Below, one piece after another: positions 60,629 through 64,000 of a stretch of 64,000 bases of DNA. The notes under the pieces were generated by a model. That model ran no database searches and was not told the DNA's origin. It saw only the letters and a list, made by a program, of their open reading frames with translations. Position 1 is the first letter of the stretch, and each line of letters starts with the position of its first letter. Origin of the DNA: Luteolibacter sp. LG18 (GTDB taxonomy: Bacteria > Verrucomicrobiota > Verrucomicrobiia > Verrucomicrobiales > Akkermansiaceae); NCBI RefSeq assembly GCF_036322585.1, contig NZ_AP024600.1:496001-560000 (forward strand). The letters are read 5' to 3'. The position numbers were made by a program, and so were the translations under genes.

Positions 60629-61795
60629 TCAATGCTCGCGGCAGAACTGCTCGAAGCGGGTCAGACCCTCGTTGAGCACGTCCAGCGTGGTGCAGTAGCT
60701 GAGGCGGATGCCATCGTCGTAGCCGAAGGCGATGCCCGGCACGGCGGCGACCTTGTAGCGGGACAGCAGCTTGTCGCAGAGGTTCTGGGACTTCAGGCCG
60801 AGGTTGCCGGTGTAGACGAAGAAGTAGAAGGCACCCTTCGGCTCGATCACGCGGATGTTGTTGATCGCCTTGAGGCGGTTGAACATGAACTGGCGGCTCA
60901 CGTCGTATTCGCCGCGGAGGTCTTCGATGAAGGTCTGGTCGCCGGTGAGGGCCGCCACCGCCGCGTACTGGGCGAAGGAGGTGACGTTGGAAACCGTGTG
61001 GTTCTGGATCTTGTCGATCGCGTCGGCGAAGTGCTTCGGCGCGGCGGTGTAGCCGAGGCGCCAGCCGGTCATCGAATAAGCCTTGGAGAAGCCGTTGACG
61101 GTGATCGTGAGGTTGTAGAGCTCGTCGCTGAGGGAGGCGATGGAGACGTGCTTGGCCTCGCCGTAGACGAGCTTTTCGTAGATCTCGTCGGACAGAATGA
61201 CGATGTCCTCGCCGAGGGCGATGTCACCGATGTCGCGGAGTTCCTGCTCGGTGTAAACGGCACCGGTCGGGTTGGAGGGCGAGTTCAGGATCACCATCTT
61301 GGTGGCCGGGGTCATCGCGTCCTCGAACTGCTCGGCGGTCATCTTCCAGCCGGTCGATTCCTTGGTCTCGACGAGCACCGGGATACCACCGGCGAGGCGG
61401 ACCATCTCCGGGTAGGACACCCAGTAGGGGGTCGGGATGATGACTTCGTCACCTTCCTCGACGACGGCGAGGATGGCGAGGTAGCAGGCCATCTTGGCGC
61501 CGGCGGTGACGCAGATCTGGTTCGGGGCGTAGGTCAGGCCGTTGTCCTTGAGCAACTTGTCGGACAGCGCCTGGCGCAGTTCCGGGATGCCGGCGGAGGC
61601 GGTATACTTGGTCTTGCCGCTCTGAAGGGCCGCGATGGCGGCTTCCTTGATGAAATCCGGAGTGTCGGAGTGGGGCTCGCCACCGGCGAGGCCGTAGACT
61701 TCCTCGCCCTTGGCCTGCATGGCCTTGGCCTGATTCGTGACGGCCAGGGTGAGCGACGGTAGAACCTGTGCGATGCGGGATGAAATGCTGTCCAT
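60629..61795 (-). CDS. aspB: Aspartate aminotransferase (class I/II PLP enzyme)
   Basis: A 388-residue fold-type I aminotransferase of the AspB / I-gamma subgroup. Features: GLAGGEPHSDTPD, YTASAGIPELRQAL, TAGAKMACYLAILAVVEEGDEVI, the PLP-ring Asn in NSPSNPTGAVY, the Asp in ILSDEIYEKLVY, the PLP-Lys motif NGFSKAYSMTGWRLGY and the C-terminal Arg in GIRLSYC. It exchanges amino groups between aspartate and 2-oxoglutarate; related members use aromatic amino acids or prephenate. It has its own terminator. Confidence 0.92.
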   Translation of the reverse strand: MDSISSRIAQVLPSLTLAVTNQAKAMQAKGEEVYGLAGGEPHSDTPDFIKEAAIAALQSGKTKYTASAGIPELRQALSDKLLKDNGLTYAPNQICVTAGAKMACYLAILAVVEEGDEVIIPTPYWVSYPEMVRLAGGIPVLVETKESTGWKMTAEQFEDAMTPATKMVILNSPSNPTGAVYTEQELRDIGDIALGEDIVILSDEIYEKLVYGEAKHVSIASLSDELYNLTITVNGFSKAYSMTGWRLGYTAAPKHFADAIDKIQNHTVSNVTSFAQYAAVAALTGDQTFIEDLRGEYDVSRQFMFNRLKAINNIRVIEPKGAFYFFVYTGNLGLKSQNLCDKLLSRYKVAAVPGIAFGYDDGIRLSYCTTLDVLNEGLTRFEQFCREH

Positions 61796-62146
61796 GGAAG
61801 CGCGCGGATGAAGGTTGACCGTCCTCCGGGGCGGTCAACGGCGTTGGACAGCCCGGAAGGCGGGGCGCTGTTTTCACCGCTGGCCCCCGGGGGTGGCAAG
61901 TGAAATGGGACCCTGCGGGTAGATTCCAGAATCAAGAGTCCAGAATCCAGAGAAGATAGGGAAGATGGCCGGGCCACCAAAACTGGGCCGTCAGGGGCGT
62001 GAAGTGGATATCGCCCGCCTGACTCGATGAAATCCGCGAACTGAAGTCCGCGGTCCAATTGGAAGAGACGTTCCCGATCCAGATTTCTTCTCTGGGTTCT
62101 GGGTTCTGGGTTCTGGGTTCTGGAGTCTCGCCGCAGGCGCCCGTGA
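61796..62146. repeat. Intergenic region with a 'ccagaatccagagaag' inverted repeat and 7-bp tandem repeat
   Basis: 351 bases without a gene. Arms 61940-61955 and 62087-62102 are complementary at 15 of 16 positions, 131 bases apart. The right arm runs into four tandem copies of TCTGGGT (62091-62118) plus a degenerate fifth. The left arm region also has a second copy of the word (AGATTCCAGAATC, 61921-61933). The same word family occurs at 7052-7149. The promoter of the aminotransferase presumably lies at the left end. Confidence 0.65.
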
Positions 62147-63004
62147 CTATTCTTTCACCAAGTCCTCCATCCGGCCGCCGCGGGCGGTGACCCACTTGCC
62201 CTTCCGGATGACCTGAGTGAAACCGAGGCCATTGGCGGCGGCGGCGGTGAAGACATCCCACGCCTGGGAGGCGAGGATGCCGGAGACGATCAGGTCGCCG
62301 CCGGGAGCGACCGATTTCGCGATCACCGGCCAGGCCTGGATGAGCACGGTGGAGAAAATGTTGGCGAGGACCACGTCGTAGCCCTTCTTGCGGGGCTTCC
62401 ACTTGAGGATGTCCTGCTCCTTCACGTCCACGCCGTCGACGCCATTTCGCTCCAGGTTCTCGATGGCGACCTTCACGGCGAAGGGGTCGAAGTCACAGGC
62501 GTAGGCCTCGCCGGAGCCCAGCTTGCGGGCGGCGATGGCGAGCAGGCCGGTGCCGGTACCGAGGTCGGCCACGGTCCAATCGGCGCCCTTGCGCTCGCGG
62601 GCGATGTCCACCAGCAGGCGCAGGCAGGTGGAGGTGGTGGCGTGATCGCCGGTGCCGAAGGCCATTTCCGGCGGGATCGAGATGATTTCGCGGCCGGCGT
62701 GCTCCTTGCGGATCTTCGCCAGCTCCTTTGGCTTGCTCTCACCGGTCACGAGGAAGACGTCGCGGACCTTGATCGGGCGTGGCAGCGGGACTTCCTTCTT
62801 GTGCCAGTCGCTGGCCAGCGGGCGGACCGAGCCGCCCCATTGCTCGACGATGGCGTCGGCCTCCTTGCGCGTATTGCAATAGACCTGCACGCGCACGGAC
62901 TTGCCGCCCTTGATGATCTCAATGGCGAGGTTGGGATTGCCGGCGAAGCGTTCTTCCCAAGCATCCATCCACTGCGCGGCGGAGAGTTTCGACCAAACGA
63001 ACAT
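62147..63004 (-). CDS. prmA: Ribosomal protein L11 methyltransferase-like enzyme (PrmA family)
   Basis: A 285-residue SAM-dependent methyltransferase. The N-terminal part is weakly conserved. The catalytic domain begins IISIPPEMAFGTGDHATTSTCLRLL, the PrmA signature (PxxAFGTGxHxTT), then VADLGTGTGLLAIAARKLG (SAM loop), YACDFDPFAVKVAIENLERNGV, and LANIFSTVLIQAWPVIAKSVAPGGDLIVSGIL (the NI[FL] motif). PrmA trimethylates L11; a related protein could have another substrate. ATG 63004 is preferred; ATG 63019 would add five residues. Confidence 0.88.
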   Translation of the reverse strand: MFVWSKLSAAQWMDAWEERFAGNPNLAIEIIKGGKSVRVQVYCNTRKEADAIVEQWGGSVRPLASDWHKKEVPLPRPIKVRDVFLVTGESKPKELAKIRKEHAGREIISIPPEMAFGTGDHATTSTCLRLLVDIARERKGADWTVADLGTGTGLLAIAARKLGSGEAYACDFDPFAVKVAIENLERNGVDGVDVKEQDILKWKPRKKGYDVVLANIFSTVLIQAWPVIAKSVAPGGDLIVSGILASQAWDVFTAAAANGLGFTQVIRKGKWVTARGGRMEDLVKE

Positions 63005-63082
63005 GCGGGCACGTTGCACGGCGGGCGCGTGTTTGGGAAGCAGGAGCTTGGCGTTTCGATGGGAGACAACCCCTTGAAACGC

Positions 63083-63105
63083 AAAAACCTCCCGAGAGGG
63101 AGGTT
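63083..63105 (-). terminator. Intrinsic terminator of tRNA-Gly
   Basis: An 8-bp stem AACCTCCC/GGGAGGTT with loop GAGA, followed on the minus strand by a T-run (TTTTT). It directly abuts the CCA end of the tRNA. Confidence 0.8.
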
Positions 63106-63179
63106 GGAGCGGGCGATGAGATTCGAACTCACGACATCCACCTTGGCAAGGTGGCGCTCTACCACTGAGCTACGCCCGC
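63105..63179 (-). tRNA. tRNA-Gly (anticodon GCC)
   Basis: The minus strand gives a complete cloverleaf: acceptor GCGGGCG pairing with CGCCCGC, D-arm GCTCAGTGGTAGAGC, anticodon stem CCACC/GGTGG around loop TTGCCAA with anticodon GCC (plus-strand 63145-63147), and the T-arm with GTTCGAATC. The discriminator is U and the CCA end is encoded (63105-63107). The length of 75 bases including CCA is normal for glycine tRNA. It is divergent from trpC. Confidence 0.96.
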
Positions 63180-63361
63180 GACGCTGAATTGCGTGCGCGC
63201 TTTCTACGCATCCGCGGCCCGCGCGCAAGAGAAAACCGTAAAGTTTTTTGCCATCGGGAGAAAGAGCATTGGCAGCCAGTGGTTTGACGAATGGCATGAT
63301 CCCGGACGCGGTCCGCACTTGGGACTTGGAACTTGTCGCCACTGCCTCCAAAAACCGCCGC

Positions 63362-64000
63362 GTGTCCGACAAGCTCGCCCAGATCATCGCCACCAAGCAC
63401 CAGGAAGTCGAAGCGCTGATTCCCCGCGCCGCCCATTTGCGCGCCGCCGCGCTCCAGCGGAACGACTTCGGCGGTTTCCGCGCCGCCCTCGACCGCGGCC
63501 CGGGCAAGCTGGGTGTGATCGCGGAGGTGAAGAAGGCGTCGCCCTCGGTGGGTCTGATCGATCCGTCCTTCGACCCGGTGCGCCAGGCGAAGCGCTATCT
63601 GGATGGCGGCGCGTCCTGCCTCTCCATCCTCACCGATGAGAAGTATTTCCAGGGCTCGCTGAGCTACCTGACGCAGATCTCGCGTTTCTCGACCGCTCCC
63701 CTGCTCCGCAAGGATTTCACGATCCATCCGCTGCAGATCCACGAAGCGGTGGTGTCCGGCGCGGACGCGATCCTGCTCATCGTGGCGGCGCTGGATGACG
63801 ACCTTCTCCGCAAGCTCTACGACGAGGCCAAGGCTTTCCAGCTCGACGTGCTGGTGGAAGTCCACGACCTGCCGGAAATGGAGCGCGCGCTGGAACTCGG
63901 CGCGGACCTGATCGGCATCAACAACCGGAACCTGAAGACCTTCGAAATCGACCTGGCGACCACCGAGGCGCTGGCCGACGAAGTGCCGGACGAGGTGCTG
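63362..64000 (+). CDS. trpC: Indole-3-glycerol phosphate synthase (partial, runs off the window)
   Basis: The first 213 codons of a TIM-barrel enzyme of tryptophan synthesis that closes the indole ring of CdRP. The opening SDKLAQIIATKHQEVEAL, the active-site Lys segment VIAEVKKASPSVGLI, then YLDGGASCLSILTDEKYFQGSLSYL, PLLRKDFTIHPLQI, ADAILLIVAAL, LVEVHDLPEMERALELGADLIGINNRNLKTFEID are all diagnostic. GTG 63362 fits the family N-terminus; an in-frame ATG at 63296 would add 22 residues. The remaining ~45 residues are beyond position 64000. Confidence 0.94.
   Translation, partial: MSDKLAQIIATKHQEVEALIPRAAHLRAAALQRNDFGGFRAALDRGPGKLGVIAEVKKASPSVGLIDPSFDPVRQAKRYLDGGASCLSILTDEKYFQGSLSYLTQISRFSTAPLLRKDFTIHPLQIHEAVVSGADAILLIVAALDDDLLRKLYDEAKAFQLDVLVEVHDLPEMERALELGADLIGINNRNLKTFEIDLATTEALADEVPDEVL

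Noticed and set aside
62091-62118. Possible CRISPR or satellite array (TCTGGGT units)
   Set aside because: Only four 7-bp units and a partial fifth; it is a simple tandem expansion at one arm of an inverted repeat.
61932-62402. A 156-codon minus-strand frame upstream of the aminotransferase
   Set aside because: It overlaps the PrmA gene in another frame and its PEPRTQNPEP segment is just the translated 7-bp tandem repeat.

Overview
This 64 kb window is a chromosomal segment of a GC-rich, Gram-negative bacterium, most probably a member of the Verrucomicrobiota close to Luteolibacter, Haloferula or the Akkermansiaceae. The placement is inferred from gene content. There are three very large GspK/PilX-like pilin-fold proteins of the kind I know from verrucomicrobial 'Verru_Chthon' cassettes, a meso-DAP type dcw cluster beginning with mraZ, many TTG/GTG starts with weak Shine-Dalgarno sites, and several short intergenic inverted-repeat families. 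No database search was run, so all family names come from reading the proteins.

Layout. 0-10 kb holds housekeeping genes: the topB 3' end, an M50 protease, a TauE-like permease, argG, pheS, a bacterial nitric oxide synthase with a YcxB-like membrane protein, rplT, rpmI, gatA, gatC and a cysteine-less TlpA-like protein. 10-16 kb is a tightly overlapping five-gene membrane-glycan operon (GT39, GT2, LAB_N, GT39, PAP2 phosphatase). 16-20 kb has a sugar-nucleotide epimerase, a minimal kinase-fold protein, a DsbD N-domain protein, a XylR-like regulator and a eukaryotic-type (GSII) glutamine synthetase. 20.9-24.6 kb is a compact HSP90-like / helical-repeat / PP2C module, followed by lysA and an EamA transporter.

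From 49.8 kb down to 27.0 kb almost everything is on the minus strand. The division and cell-wall cluster mraZ-rsmH-ftsL-ftsI-murE-murF-mraY-murD-LysM-ftsW leads directly into a type II secretion / type IV pilus-like core: two GspE/PilB ATPases, GspF, a GspG pseudopilin and a disordered basic protein. This ends in a giant pilin-like protein coupled to a secreted protein. Two further copies of that giant-plus-secreted couplet lie at 51.3-60.4 kb, beyond a GH16 glucanase. The window closes with an aspartate aminotransferase, a PrmA-like methyltransferase, tRNA-Gly(GCC) and the 5' part of trpC.

The most interesting items are the three translationally coupled pseudopilin/secreted-protein couplets next to a secretion core, the HSP90-TPR-PP2C module, the NOS gene pair inserted between rplT and pheS, the ~105 bp tandem repeats between mraZ and rsmH, and an AT-rich, inverted-repeat-bounded island upstream of mraZ.
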